A stretch of DNA of 64,000 nt from Arthrobacter sp. 131MFCol6.1 (GTDB taxonomy: Bacteria; Actinomycetota; Actinomycetes; Actinomycetales; Micrococcaceae). How positions within the stretch are numbered: the stretch's first letter is position 1; each line of letters starts with the position of its first letter. The translations under genes were made by a program, and so were the position numbers. The notes below the pieces were generated by a model that saw only the letters and a program-made list of their open reading frames with translations, was not told the origin of the DNA and did not search any database. This document shows positions 27,820-36,170 of this stretch, one piece after another. The stretch lies in contig NZ_KB895546.1 of the NCBI RefSeq assembly GCF_000374925.1, positions 62,001-126,000 of the forward strand, written 5' to 3'.

Positions 27820-27848
27820 GACGGCGGTGACTCGTACTTCTTGAAGAA

Positions 27849-28391
27849 TTAGACTGCTCGCTTCCTAAGCCGGCGCCGCTCGCGCTCGGAGAGGCCTCCC
27901 CAGATCCCGAAGCGCTCGTCGTTGGACAAGGCGTATTCGAGGCACTGGGAACGCACGTTGCAGGCGCCGCAGACTTTCTTGGCGTCGCGGGTAGAGCCAC
28001 CCTTTTCAGGGAAGAAGGCTTCGGGATCAGTCTGGGCGCACAGGGCATCGGTCTGCCAGCCGAGCTCGCCCTCGTCGTCGAATTCCTGCCGGGACGGCAG
28101 ACCAATCCAGACGGGCTGCGCGGAGGTACGGGTACCGGGCGACTGGAGCTCCATCGGCGGGTCGAGGGGATCGGCGTCAAGATCCGGGCCGGCCAAGAGT
28201 TCGTCGTGCGCTGCGAGGAAGGCCGTGGCGGCTTCCTGCAGGGAATCCTGGGTGTGTTCGTTATAGCGGTCAGCCGCGTCCGGATCCGCCGGATCTACGT
28301 ACCAGTCAGTCGGCACGCCGCGCGACCGGTATTTCGCCGTGGCCTGGCCGGCAACTACGGCATCTTCATGGATACGCTCTGCTAGCCCCAT
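27849..28391 (-). CDS. WhiB-family iron-sulfur transcriptional regulator (WhiB2-like)
   Basis: Wbl proteins carry a [4Fe-4S] cluster and act with the principal sigma factor on cell-division and developmental genes. 180 residues from ATG 28391, which has AGGAGGGGG 6 nt upstream. Cluster ligands are Cys118, Cys141, Cys144 and Cys150 (C-x22-C-x2-C-x5-C). The turn GIWGG (162-166) precedes a basic C-terminus (RERRRLRKRAV). The N-terminal extension of about 100 acidic residues is longer than in mycobacterial WhmD; an internal ATG at 28154 lacks a ribosome site, so the long form is favoured. Position beside the GT2 and DUF5719 genes and near DUF3499 resembles the whiB2 locus. Confidence 0.93.
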   Translation of the reverse strand: MGLAERIHEDAVVAGQATAKYRSRGVPTDWYVDPADPDAADRYNEHTQDSLQEAATAFLAAHDELLAGPDLDADPLDPPMELQSPGTRTSAQPVWIGLPSRQEFDDEGELGWQTDALCAQTDPEAFFPEKGGSTRDAKKVCGACNVRSQCLEYALSNDERFGIWGGLSERERRRLRKRAV

Positions 28392-28413
28392 GGCGTCCCC
28401 CTCCTGATTTGCA

Positions 28414-28468
28414 GCCACTGCAAGACCCCCTTGGACACTCGGTTGAGTGCCGGTTTTTGTGCAGTGGC
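28414..28468 (-). promoter_or_regulatory. Structured 5' leader of whiB
   Basis: GCCACTGCA (28414-28422) is perfectly complementary to 28460-28468, and enclosed in it CACTC-GGTT-GAGTG (28436-28449) forms a tetraloop hairpin. The extended stem ends about 10 nt before the whiB Shine-Dalgarno (28396-28404) and could control access to it. Confidence 0.45.
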
Positions 28469-28480
28469 TTTAGATAACTA

Positions 28481-28510
28481 ATTACACGCGTGTAAGTATC
28501 CGGGAGTCAA
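28481..28510 (-). promoter_or_regulatory. whiB promoter with perfect palindrome over the -10
   Basis: Minus strand TTGACT-N18-TGTAAT (near-consensus -35 and -10). The -10 lies inside a perfect 14-bp palindrome TTACACGCGTGTAA at 28482-28495. The palindrome resembles the BldD consensus half-sites but has one extra central base. A repressor bound here would block RNA polymerase. The rest of the 358-bp whiB-TIGR03089 gap (28511-28749) holds AT-rich stretches and no gene that I can support. Confidence 0.55.
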
Positions 28511-28749
28511 GCCACGGCGGAGATAATAATCAACTTGATACACAAAGTGGAGGCACGCCACGCCCGGAATTTTTTCGCCTCTCCCGCGAGAACCCGCGGA
28601 ATAATCAGGGTACTGAGCACTTTCGGGGCTTTTCATTGAATTTTCGGGAAATTTTCCCACGCCCCACGTGGAGCCCGCCGGACGCGGGAGCGGCCGGGGT
28701 GACGGACGTCACGGAGCGGGCGGTGGGATGGGCCGTGGCAAGATGAGGC

Positions 28750-29454
28750 ATGAGCATTCCGGCAATCGAACTGATGACAGCGCTGCGGTCCGGACAGGCC
28801 ACGGCGCCCCGGCTGACCTGGTACGGCCCCGATTCGGAGCGGGTTGAACTCTCTGGCCGCGTGCTGGACAACTGGGTGGCGAAGACCTCCAACCTGCTTC
28901 AGGACGAACTCGACGCCGAACCGGGCATGCGGCTGCGCCTGGACCTGCCCGCGCACTGGAAGTCGGTGATCCTGGCCCTCGCGGCCTGGCAGCTCGGCAT
29001 GGAAGTGGTTTTCGATGACGCGGAGGCGGACCTGCTGGCCACCGCGGACCCGGGTCCGGGCGCTGCCGCGGGCGGGTTCGACGCCGTCCTGGCCGTGTCG
29101 TTGCCGGCGCTGGCCATGCGGTGGACGGGCGAGCTGCCCAGCGGCGTCCTCGACTACGCCGCCGAGGTCCGCTCCCATGGCGACATTTTCATGCCGCACG
29201 TGGACCCTGAGGCGGAACGCCTCGCGGTCCGCACCTCCGACGGCGCAGTCCATGCGCACGGGGCACTCCTGGACGGTTTTGCCGCGGCCCAGGACCCCGG
29301 CCTGCGGCTGCTCGTTCCGGCGGCCGACGGCCTCGAAGCCGTCCTTGCGCAGTCCTTGGGAACCTGGAAGGCCGACGGTTCGGTGGTCCTGGTACACCCC
29401 GAGGTAGAAGTGACCGGCAAGCTGCGGGACGCCGAGCGCATCAGCGGGGACTGA
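28750..29454 (+). CDS. TIGR03089 family protein
   Basis: 234 residues, an actinobacterial family resembling a truncated N-terminal half of AMP-forming acyl-adenylate enzymes (LTWYGPDSERVELSG, WVAKTSNLLQDEL, LPAHWKSVILALAAWQLG). It lacks the AMP-binding P-loop and C-terminal domain, so ligase activity is not expected; function unknown. ATG start with CAAGAT 5 nt upstream. Divergent from whiB. The coding end runs into a 14-nt tandem repeat that contains its stop codon. Confidence 0.85.
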   Translation: MSIPAIELMTALRSGQATAPRLTWYGPDSERVELSGRVLDNWVAKTSNLLQDELDAEPGMRLRLDLPAHWKSVILALAAWQLGMEVVFDDAEADLLATADPGPGAAAGGFDAVLAVSLPALAMRWTGELPSGVLDYAAEVRSHGDIFMPHVDPEAERLAVRTSDGAVHAHGALLDGFAAAQDPGLRLLVPAADGLEAVLAQSLGTWKADGSVVLVHPEVEVTGKLRDAERISGD

Positions 29455-29518
29455 TCCCCGGACACTGACCCCTAAGCACCGATCCCCGGCCACCGATCCC
29501 CAGACGCTGATCCCCCGG
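29449..29518. repeat. Five tandem 14-nt units across the TIGR03089 stop
   Basis: Units start at 29449, 29463, 29477, 29491 and 29505, with the approximate consensus CACYGATCCCCGGA. The first unit contains the TGA stop; the rest fill most of the 76-bp gap before the convergent gtrA stop. A minisatellite that may vary in copy number between strains. Confidence 0.8.
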
Positions 29519-29530
29519 GCCGGCGGCTCC

Positions 29531-30097
29531 TTAGGACGGCGGGCCGGGCAGCTCCGGATCCTTGACGGCTTCCCTGACGGACGTCGTGGCAACGGGCTGA
29601 GCGTGCGGGTGCCGTTCGATGATCTCGTGGTCGTGCGAGAACTCCGGCTCTGCGTCGAGTTCCTGGTTGAACACCAGGAAGCGGTAGGCAAAGAACCGGA
29701 CCACGGTCGCGACCAGGATGCCGACCACCCCGGCCAGGAAGAGCATGTTCTTGTCGGTGACCCCCATGCCGTACTTAGCGACGGCGGTGAGGCCGGTGGA
29801 GATGCCGATGCCGATTCCGTTGATGATGAGGAACATCACGAACTCGCGCAGCACGTTGGCCTGCCGGCGGTGCCGGAACGTCCAAAACCGGTTCGCAACC
29901 CACGAGAACACCGTCGCCACGCTGGCACCGAAGAAACGGGCCTTGGCCTCGCTGTCGGTCATGGGACCGTGCATCAGGTAAAACGTCAGTCCGTTATCGA
30001 TGATGAACGCGATGCCGCCGACGGCACCGAACTTGGCCACTTCGCGCCAGAACAGCGAGGCCAGCCCGCGCATGCGCTCGTTAAGTGTAGTAATCAT
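29531..30097 (-). CDS. GtrA family membrane protein
   Basis: Small four-helix membrane protein of the GtrA/DPMS-associated family, implicated in moving lipid-linked sugars or helping polyprenyl-phosphate glycosyltransferases. 188 residues from ATG 30097, chosen because GGAGG lies just upstream; the frame is open further but without similarity. Helices near VGGIAFIIDNGLTFYL, ASVATVFSWVANRFWTF (with the family RFWTF motif), FLIINGIGIGISTGL and FLAGVVGILVATVVRFFAYRFLVF. The C-terminal 40 residues are hydrophilic. Divergent from purK. Confidence 0.9.
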   Translation of the reverse strand: MITTLNERMRGLASLFWREVAKFGAVGGIAFIIDNGLTFYLMHGPMTDSEAKARFFGASVATVFSWVANRFWTFRHRRQANVLREFVMFLIINGIGIGISTGLTAVAKYGMGVTDKNMLFLAGVVGILVATVVRFFAYRFLVFNQELDAEPEFSHDHEIIERHPHAQPVATTSVREAVKDPELPGPPS

Positions 30098-30200
30098 GAC
30101 CCTCCGCGGCCTTCTGGAACTGTCGGCCATTGGGCCAAACGCCCATTTTAGCGCCGTTTCCCGGTAGTCCGCCCTCAGCGGCCGCTCAGGCGGCTCGCTG

Positions 30201-30227
30201 CGCACCCGGCGCCAAGCGCCGGGTGCG
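30201..30227. repeat. 12-bp perfect hairpin between gtrA and purK
   Basis: Arms 30201-30212 and 30216-30227 with a 3-nt CAA loop, entirely G+C-rich, in the divergent promoter region of gtrA and purK. It lies upstream of both coding starts, where terminators are not expected. Confidence 0.7.
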
Positions 30228-30317
30228 AGGGTACGAAACCCCCGCTCCGGCACCGTTCCCGCGCTTGCCAATCCCCAAAAGCCGGGTTCCCGTGAGGTTT
30301 TCGGTAGGCTGGGACTT

Positions 30318-31514
30318 GTGACTTTTCCTGTAATCGGTGTTGTTGGCGGCGGCCAGCTTGCCCGAATGATGGCCCCTGCCGCGACCGCCCTGGGCTTTGA
30401 GCTCCGTGTTCTCGCCGAAGGCGAGGACGTCTCCGCAGTCTCTGCCGTGGCTAACGCCCCGGTCGGAGACTACAAGGACCTGGAGCATCTGCTCGAGTTC
30501 TCCCGCGGCCTCGACGTTATGACCTTCGACCACGAACACGTCCCCACGGCGCACCTGCGGTCCTTGATCGATGCCGGCGTGAACGTCCATCCCGGCCCGG
30601 ATGCCCTGGTCAACGCCCAGGACAAGCTGGTGATGCGCGCCGCGATCGACCGGCTCGAGCTTCCGAACCCCACGTGGGCCGCCGTCGCCAATGTCGCGGA
30701 CGTCGTCGCCTTCGGCGAGCAGACCGGCTGGCCGGTGGTTTTGAAAATGCCCCGCGGCGGCTACGACGGCAAGGGCGTGCGCATCGTGTCCTCGGCCGAG
30801 GACGCGGCGGCCTCCGCCGACTGGTTCGAGGCCATGTCCCCCCTGCTGGCGGAAGCCAAGGTGGAATTCAGCCGGGAGCTCTCGGCCATGGTCGCGAGGA
30901 CGCCGGACGGTGAAACACGGGCCTGGCCGGTGGTGCACACTATCCAGGTGGACGGCGTGTGCGATGAAGTCATTGCCCCGGCCCTGGACATCCCCGTCGA
31001 TGTTGCCGCAGCCGCGGAGAACGCCGCGGTCCGGATCGCCAGCGAACTCGGCGTGACCGGCGTCATGGCCGTCGAACTCTTCGAGACCCCGGGCGTGGGC
31101 GCCGGCTTCCTGATCAATGAACTCGCCATGCGCCCGCACAACACCGGGCACTGGACCCAGGACGGCTCGGTGACCAGCCAGTTCGAGCAGCACCTGCGGG
31201 CCATCCTGAACCTGCCGCTGGGAGCCACCGACCTGCTGGGGCCCGTCGTGGTGATGAAGAACTTCCTCGGCGGCGCCAACCAGGACCTCTATTCGGCCTT
31301 CCCCGCCGCCCTCGCGAGCGAGCCTGCCGCGAAGGTGCACTGCTACGGCAAGGCCGTCCGGCCCGGCCGGAAGATCGGCCACGTCAACCTGGTCGGAACC
31401 TCCACCGCCGACGTCGACTCCGTGCGGCAGCGGGCCACCACCGTGGCCGACATCATCCGGAACGGCCGGACCCACGCCGGCGCAATGCCGGCAACCTCCG
31501 AGGAGACCGCATGA
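30318..31514 (+). CDS. purK: N5-carboxyaminoimidazole ribonucleotide synthase
   Basis: ATP-grasp enzyme that carboxylates AIR with bicarbonate to N5-CAIR in purine synthesis. 398 residues. N-terminal [14 protein letters not shown], substrate loop [11 protein letters not shown]-grasp core [18 protein letters not shown], and [18 protein letters not shown] 30318 is preceded by TAGGCT 7 nt upstream with no ribosome site, so probably leaderless. Its stop overlaps the purE start (ATGA). Confidence 0.97.
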   Translation: MTFPVIGVVGGGQLARMMAPAATALGFELRVLAEGEDVSAVSAVANAPVGDYKDLEHLLEFSRGLDVMTFDHEHVPTAHLRSLIDAGVNVHPGPDALVNAQDKLVMRAAIDRLELPNPTWAAVANVADVVAFGEQTGWPVVLKMPRGGYDGKGVRIVSSAEDAAASADWFEAMSPLLAEAKVEFSRELSAMVARTPDGETRAWPVVHTIQVDGVCDEVIAPALDIPVDVAAAAENAAVRIASELGVTGVMAVELFETPGVGAGFLINELAMRPHNTGHWTQDGSVTSQFEQHLRAILNLPLGATDLLGPVVVMKNFLGGANQDLYSAFPAALASEPAAKVHCYGKAVRPGRKIGHVNLVGTSTADVDSVRQRATTVADIIRNGRTHAGAMPATSEETA

Positions 31515-32122
31515 GCACCGCACGCAACGCCGACGCCAACAACGCAGGAACCCCCCTCGCCGGCACCCGCGCGGACACTCCGCTCGTGGGCCTCGTGATG
31601 GGCTCGGATTCGGACTGGCCGGTCATGGAAGCCGCCGCCGAAGCCCTCGCCGAGTTCGGAATCCCGTTCGAGGCCGACGTCGTCTCGGCCCACCGGATGC
31701 CCACGGAGATGATCCGCTACGGCCAGACGGCCCACGAGCGCGGTCTTCGCCTGATCATTGCCGGCGCCGGCGGTGCCGCGCATCTTCCCGGCATGCTCGC
31801 CTCTGTCACTCCACTGCCGGTGATCGGCGTCCCCGTGCCGCTGAAGACCCTGGACGGCATGGACTCCCTGTTGTCCATCGTGCAGATGCCGGCCGGCGTT
31901 CCAGTCGCCACTGTCTCAATCGGCGGCGCACGCAACGCCGGCCTCCTGGCCGTGCGCATGCTGGCCTCCGGCGCGGACGAACTCGCCTTCCAGCTCCGGG
32001 CGGACCTCCTGGAGTTCGCCCAGGAACTGAACGACGCCGCAACCCAGAAGGGCGCAAACCTGCGGCACAAAGTCAGCGAAGTGTTCGCCGCCGGAAACGT
32101 CACCCCGCGTAGCAGCAATTAA
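31511..32122 (+). CDS. purE: N5-CAIR mutase
   Basis: Converts N5-CAIR to 4-carboxy-AIR, the step after PurK. 203 residues: a 30-residue Ala/Asn/Thr-rich leader, then the class I core with [19 protein letters not shown] (catalytic His) and [13 protein letters not shown]. Coupled to purK by a 4-nt overlap. The next gene, the LCP protein, starts 22 nt after its stop. Confidence 0.97.
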   Translation: MSTARNADANNAGTPLAGTRADTPLVGLVMGSDSDWPVMEAAAEALAEFGIPFEADVVSAHRMPTEMIRYGQTAHERGLRLIIAGAGGAAHLPGMLASVTPLPVIGVPVPLKTLDGMDSLLSIVQMPAGVPVATVSIGGARNAGLLAVRMLASGADELAFQLRADLLEFAQELNDAATQKGANLRHKVSEVFAAGNVTPRSSN

Positions 32123-32144
32123 GGCAGCCATTAGGAATCCCGGC

Positions 32145-33791
32145 ATGAGCAGCAGCTACGCCCCCACACACCGCACTGACAGCCCTGGGCAGTCCGGGCG
32201 GCCATTGGGCGACCCGGTCCGGCACCCCTCCGGCGCCCCGTCCCCGGTGCTCACCAAGCGGGCGTTCGTCCTGATCCTCATGACGCTGCTGGTTCCCGGC
32301 AGCGCCCAAATCGTCGCTGGCAACCGCAGGCTTGGACGGGCTGCGCTGCGAGTGACCCTCACGGTCTGGGCGCTGGCCCTGCTGGCCGTGCTGCTCCTGC
32401 TAATGTCCCGCTCCACGCTGATCAACCTCCTCACCGGCACGGTGCCCTCACTCTTGCTGGTGCTCGGCCTCGGGTGCCTGGCCATCGGCTGGGCCGCCCT
32501 GTTCCTGAACACCTTGCGGCTGATCCGGCCCGGGCTGCTCGCCCCCAGGGTCCGGCCCGCGGTGGTGCTGGCGCTCGTGCTGGCCATGATCCTCAGCAGC
32601 GGATCCCTGGGCTACGCGGCCTATCTGCTCAACGTCAGCCGCGACGCCATCGGCAGCATCTTCTCCGGCTCCGGGCCCACCTTGGAGCCGTCCGAGGGCC
32701 GGTACAACTTCCTGATGATGGGCGGCGACGCCGGAGCGGACCGCACGGGCCGCCGGCCGGACAGCCTCTCGGTGATCAGCGTGGATGCCAAGACCGGCAG
32801 CACGGCCATCATCTCCGTGCCCCGCAACCTGCAGAACGCCCAGTTCAGCGCGGAATCGCCGATGCGCCAGGTGTACCCGGAAGGCTACAACTGCGGCGAC
32901 GAATGCCTGATCAACGCGATCAACACCGAGGTCACCAACCAGCACCAGGACCTCTATCCCGGCGTGGCCGACCCCGGCGCGCAGGCCACCCTCGAAGCGG
33001 TGTCCGGAACGCTGGGCATCAAGGTCCAGGCCTACGTGCTCGTGGACATGGACGGCTTTTCCAAGCTCATCGACGCCATGGGCGGCATCCGGATCAAGGC
33101 CGGCGGCTGGGTCCCCATCAGCGGGCCGATGGTGGATGAGGCCAACGGCATCCACGGCATGCCGGACGGCTGGATTCCGGCGGGAGACCAGACGCTCGAC
33201 GGCTTCCACGCCCTCTGGTACGGCCGGTCCCGGGAATTCGTGGACGACTACGCCCGCATCCAGCGCCAGCAGTGCGTGCAGCAGGCGATGCTGAAGCAGC
33301 TCGACCCGGCAACACTGCTGGCCAAGTTTGAGGACATCGCCAAGGCCGGCACGAAGGTGGTCGAATCGAACATCTCCTCCGGCCAGCTCGGCAGTTTCGT
33401 GGACCTGGCCATGAAGGCCAAGGGACAGGACGTCAGCCGCCTGACCATCGGTCCGCCCGACTTCGACGCTGCCTTCTCCACATCCCCGGACTTCGACGTC
33501 ATCCACGAGCGGGTGGCCAAACTGCTGGCCAGCCCGTCCGCCGGCGCAGCCGGTGACACCGCCGGTGACGATGCCGTCCTGCAGCCCGGAACGGCCGCCG
33601 GGCCGCTCTCCGCCGCCGGTCCCGCCCCGGCCACCGAGCCCCCGCCCGCGCCGTCGGACTTCACCCCGGTGACCACCACGCCGGACGGCGAGCCGATCAC
33701 CGAAGAGATGCTGAACCAGTTCAAGCGCAACGGCGACGAGCAGTCCATCCGCGACCTCGTCGCCACCAACGGACAGTGCGCGCCGCTCTAA
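32145..33791 (+). CDS. LytR-CpsA-Psr (LCP) family glycopolymer ligase with N-terminal multi-helix domain
   Basis: LCP proteins attach teichoic-acid-like or other glycopolymers from polyprenyl carriers to peptidoglycan. 548 residues. Unlike the usual single anchor, the N-terminus has about four helices (residues 40-160), starting with a TM2-like motif PGSAQIVAGNRRLGRAALR. The LCP domain then shows LMMGGDAGADRTGRRPDS, STAIISVPRNL (pyrophosphate-binding Arg/Asp positions) and LWYGRSREFVDDYAR. A Pro/Ala linker ends in a short tail with Cys near the C-terminus. ATG 32145 with AGGAA about 8 nt upstream, 22 nt after purE. Likely acceptor pathway: cell-wall glycopolymers. Confidence 0.93.
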   Translation: MSSSYAPTHRTDSPGQSGRPLGDPVRHPSGAPSPVLTKRAFVLILMTLLVPGSAQIVAGNRRLGRAALRVTLTVWALALLAVLLLLMSRSTLINLLTGTVPSLLLVLGLGCLAIGWAALFLNTLRLIRPGLLAPRVRPAVVLALVLAMILSSGSLGYAAYLLNVSRDAIGSIFSGSGPTLEPSEGRYNFLMMGGDAGADRTGRRPDSLSVISVDAKTGSTAIISVPRNLQNAQFSAESPMRQVYPEGYNCGDECLINAINTEVTNQHQDLYPGVADPGAQATLEAVSGTLGIKVQAYVLVDMDGFSKLIDAMGGIRIKAGGWVPISGPMVDEANGIHGMPDGWIPAGDQTLDGFHALWYGRSREFVDDYARIQRQQCVQQAMLKQLDPATLLAKFEDIAKAGTKVVESNISSGQLGSFVDLAMKAKGQDVSRLTIGPPDFDAAFSTSPDFDVIHERVAKLLASPSAGAAGDTAGDDAVLQPGTAAGPLSAAGPAPATEPPPAPSDFTPVTTTPDGEPITEEMLNQFKRNGDEQSIRDLVATNGQCAPL

Positions 33792-33827
33792 CCGCCGGGC
33801 AACGCTTCTGACGGCAGAACTGCGACC

Positions 33828-33859
33828 ACATTTCGTTGACGAGACATTTCATTGATCAG
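33828..33859 (+). repeat. 16-nt tandem direct repeat upstream of manA
   Basis: ACATTTCGTTGACGAG (33828-33843) is followed directly by ACATTTCATTGATCAG (33844-33859), 13 of 16 matching, ending 14 nt before the manA ATG. Could be a regulator-binding pair, with TTGACG serving as a -35. Confidence 0.5.
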
Positions 33860-33873
33860 ACAGGGACCAGGCC

Positions 33874-35163
33874 ATGTACGAACTTGAGAACGTCCTCCGG
33901 CCCTACGCCTGGGGCTCCCCGACGGCCATCGCCGAGCTGCTGGGCAGGCCGGCTTCCGGCGGTCCCGAAGCGGAGCTCTGGATCGGCGCCCACCCGGACT
34001 CCCCGTCTGTCGCGCTGACGGCGGCGCCCGGCGGTTCCGGTCGGCACGCACCCGAAACGCACGACGGCGGACGGCTGGCGCTGGACGCCTTGATCGCCGA
34101 GGATCCGGAACATTGCCTGGGCAACGCGAGCATGGCCGCTTTCGGTCCGCGCCTGCCGTTCCTGCTCAAAGTCCTCGCGGCCGAGGCGCCCTTGTCCTTG
34201 CAGGTGCACCCGACGCTCGCCCAGGCCCGGGAGGGCTTCGCACGCGAGGAAGCCGCCGGCGTCGACCCTGCCGCGACGGAGCGCAACTACAAAGACGATA
34301 ACCACAAGCCCGAAATGATCTTCGCGCTGACCCCGTTCGAGGCCCTCTGCGGGTTCCGGCCGGCCGCGGAATCCCGAGCGGTCTTTGAGCATCTGGCGGC
34401 GTGCTTCGAGCTCGCCGGGCTGGAGCTGCCGCCGCTGGTCCCGCTGCTGCTCGAAGACCTGGCGCAGCCGGATGAACCCGCGGCGCTGCGCTCCGCCTTC
34501 GAGCGTCTCATCACCGGCGGCGGGGACGTCGCCGAGGCGACGGCGACGATCGTCGCGGTCCTCATCTCCGGTGCCCCCATGGCTGGGTACGAGGCGGAAC
34601 TGTCCACCGCGGTAAGCCTGAACGGCCGGTACCCCGGAGATCCGGGCGTGCTGATTTCCCTGCTCCTGAACCGGATTTACCTTGCCCCGGGTGAGGCCGT
34701 CTACCTCCCGGCCGGCAACGTCCATGCCTACCTGCACGGCCTCGGCATCGAGGTCATGGCGTCCTCGGACAACGTGCTCCGCGGCGGGCTCACGCCGAAA
34801 TTCGTGGACGTGCCGGAACTGCTGAAGACTGTCGCGTTCGAGGCGGTCGCCGTGCCCATGCTTCCCGCCGAGACCTCCATGCTGGGCCAGGAACTCTTCC
34901 GGCCGCCGTTCCGGGAATTCCAGCTGCAGCGGATTGAACTGGCGCCCGGGGCGGAGCCCGTCCCGCTGGCGCAGTCCGGTGCCGCCGTCGTCATTGTCAC
35001 GGCCGGCTCCGTCCGCCTCGACTCCCCCAAGGGCGAGCTGCGGCTGGAACGGGGCGCCAGCGCCTTCCTGACCGCCGCAGAGGCCCCGGTCAACGTCCAC
35101 GCCGTCTCCGGCGCCACCGGCACCGCCCTGGCATTTGCCGTTACCACCGCATTGGAAGCCTGA
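33874..35163 (+). CDS. manA: Mannose-6-phosphate isomerase, class I
   Basis: Zinc enzyme interconverting mannose-6-phosphate and fructose-6-phosphate, feeding GDP-mannose and polyprenyl-phosphate-mannose. 429 residues. Zn-site segments LQVHPTLAQA, DDNHKPEMIFALTPFEALCGF and LPAGNVHAYLHG, followed by SSDNVLRGGLTPK, all classic. Cupin C-terminal domain. ATG 33874 with AGGGA 7 nt upstream. Supplies mannose donors used by the O-mannosyltransferase encoded earlier in the window (inference). The stop is 4 nt before the FemX-like gene. Confidence 0.95.
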   Translation: MYELENVLRPYAWGSPTAIAELLGRPASGGPEAELWIGAHPDSPSVALTAAPGGSGRHAPETHDGGRLALDALIAEDPEHCLGNASMAAFGPRLPFLLKVLAAEAPLSLQVHPTLAQAREGFAREEAAGVDPAATERNYKDDNHKPEMIFALTPFEALCGFRPAAESRAVFEHLAACFELAGLELPPLVPLLLEDLAQPDEPAALRSAFERLITGGGDVAEATATIVAVLISGAPMAGYEAELSTAVSLNGRYPGDPGVLISLLLNRIYLAPGEAVYLPAGNVHAYLHGLGIEVMASSDNVLRGGLTPKFVDVPELLKTVAFEAVAVPMLPAETSMLGQELFRPPFREFQLQRIELAPGAEPVPLAQSGAAVVIVTAGSVRLDSPKGELRLERGASAFLTAAEAPVNVHAVSGATGTALAFAVTTALEA

Positions 35164-35167
35164 CACC

Positions 35168-36139
35168 ATGGATTATTTCCTGCAGAGCCCGCAGTGGGCA
35201 CAGTTCCAGCGTTCGCTCGGACGCACGGTCCACGAACAGTCCGGCCCCGGGTGGCGCTTCCTCGCGGTCGAGGAATCCAATCCGGCCGGCAAACTGCTGT
35301 ACTCCCCGTACGGCCCGGTCGCCGAGTCGCTGGCAGCGTTCGACACCGCACTGGCGGCCCTGACGGACCTCGCCCGGACCAGCGGGGCCGTGTTTGTCCG
35401 GGTTGAACCGGTCACCGCAGGGTTCGCCGCCGCCGAGGCCGACGCCGTGCTCCGCAGCCGCGGCCTGCAGCCGGCGCCGGCCAGCCAACAGCCCGAGCTC
35501 AGCTGGATCGTGGACCTGGACCGGGATTTCAAGGACGTCCTGGCGGACATGAAGCCGGCGAACCGGAACCTGTTCCGCAACATCCATAAGAAGGGCGTGA
35601 CCTTCCGCTCCAGCCAGGACCCGGCCGAGATCGCCGTCCTCCTGGAGTTCCTGCACATGACGGCCGCCCGCAACGGCTTCAAGCCGCAAAGCGACGAATA
35701 CCTCACCCAAGTGGCACGGTCGCTCATGCCGGCCGGCGCCGCGACGCTCTTCATCGCGGAGCTCGATGGCCAGCCCATCGCCGCGGCCCTGGCCTACGAT
35801 TCGGCCGACACCCGGACCTATGCCCATGCCGCCCTTGACGACACCCACCGCAAGCTCAGCGCGGGCATTCCCCTGCTCATCACCCTGATGGCGGACGCCC
35901 AGGCGAAGGGCCTCAAGCACGTGGACCTCTGGGGCGTGGCGCCGGCGGACCAGCCCGACCACAAATGGGCCGGGTTCACGGCGTTCAAGAAATCGTTCGG
36001 CGGCCGCGGGATCGCGTATCCCGGAACGTGGGACCTGCCGGTCCGGAAGGTGCGCTACGGCAGCTACCAGCTGGCCCGCAAGGGCGCCCAGCTCGCGAAG
36101 AAGCTGCGCGCCCGGTCCCGGGCCCTCGTTAACCACTAA
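35168..36139 (+). CDS. FemX/FemABX-like peptidoglycan bridge aminoacyltransferase
   Basis: GNAT-fold aminoacyl-tRNA-dependent transferase that adds amino acids to the lipid II stem peptide. 323 residues from ATG 35168 (MDYFLQSPQWAQFQRSLG). N-terminal first GNAT half with SPQWAQFQ and YSPYGPV, second half with MKPANRNLFRNIHKKGV and the conserved HVDLWGVAPADQPDHKWAGFTAFKKSFGG. A basic C-terminus (KKLRARSRALVNH) may contact membrane or tRNA. Probably co-transcribed with manA. Arthrobacter walls carry short interpeptide bridges, consistent with this role. Confidence 0.9.
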   Translation: MDYFLQSPQWAQFQRSLGRTVHEQSGPGWRFLAVEESNPAGKLLYSPYGPVAESLAAFDTALAALTDLARTSGAVFVRVEPVTAGFAAAEADAVLRSRGLQPAPASQQPELSWIVDLDRDFKDVLADMKPANRNLFRNIHKKGVTFRSSQDPAEIAVLLEFLHMTAARNGFKPQSDEYLTQVARSLMPAGAATLFIAELDGQPIAAALAYDSADTRTYAHAALDDTHRKLSAGIPLLITLMADAQAKGLKHVDLWGVAPADQPDHKWAGFTAFKKSFGGRGIAYPGTWDLPVRKVRYGSYQLARKGAQLAKKLRARSRALVNH

Positions 36140-36170
36140 CCGCTAACCGCTTAGGGCCGGCAGGCGGCAA

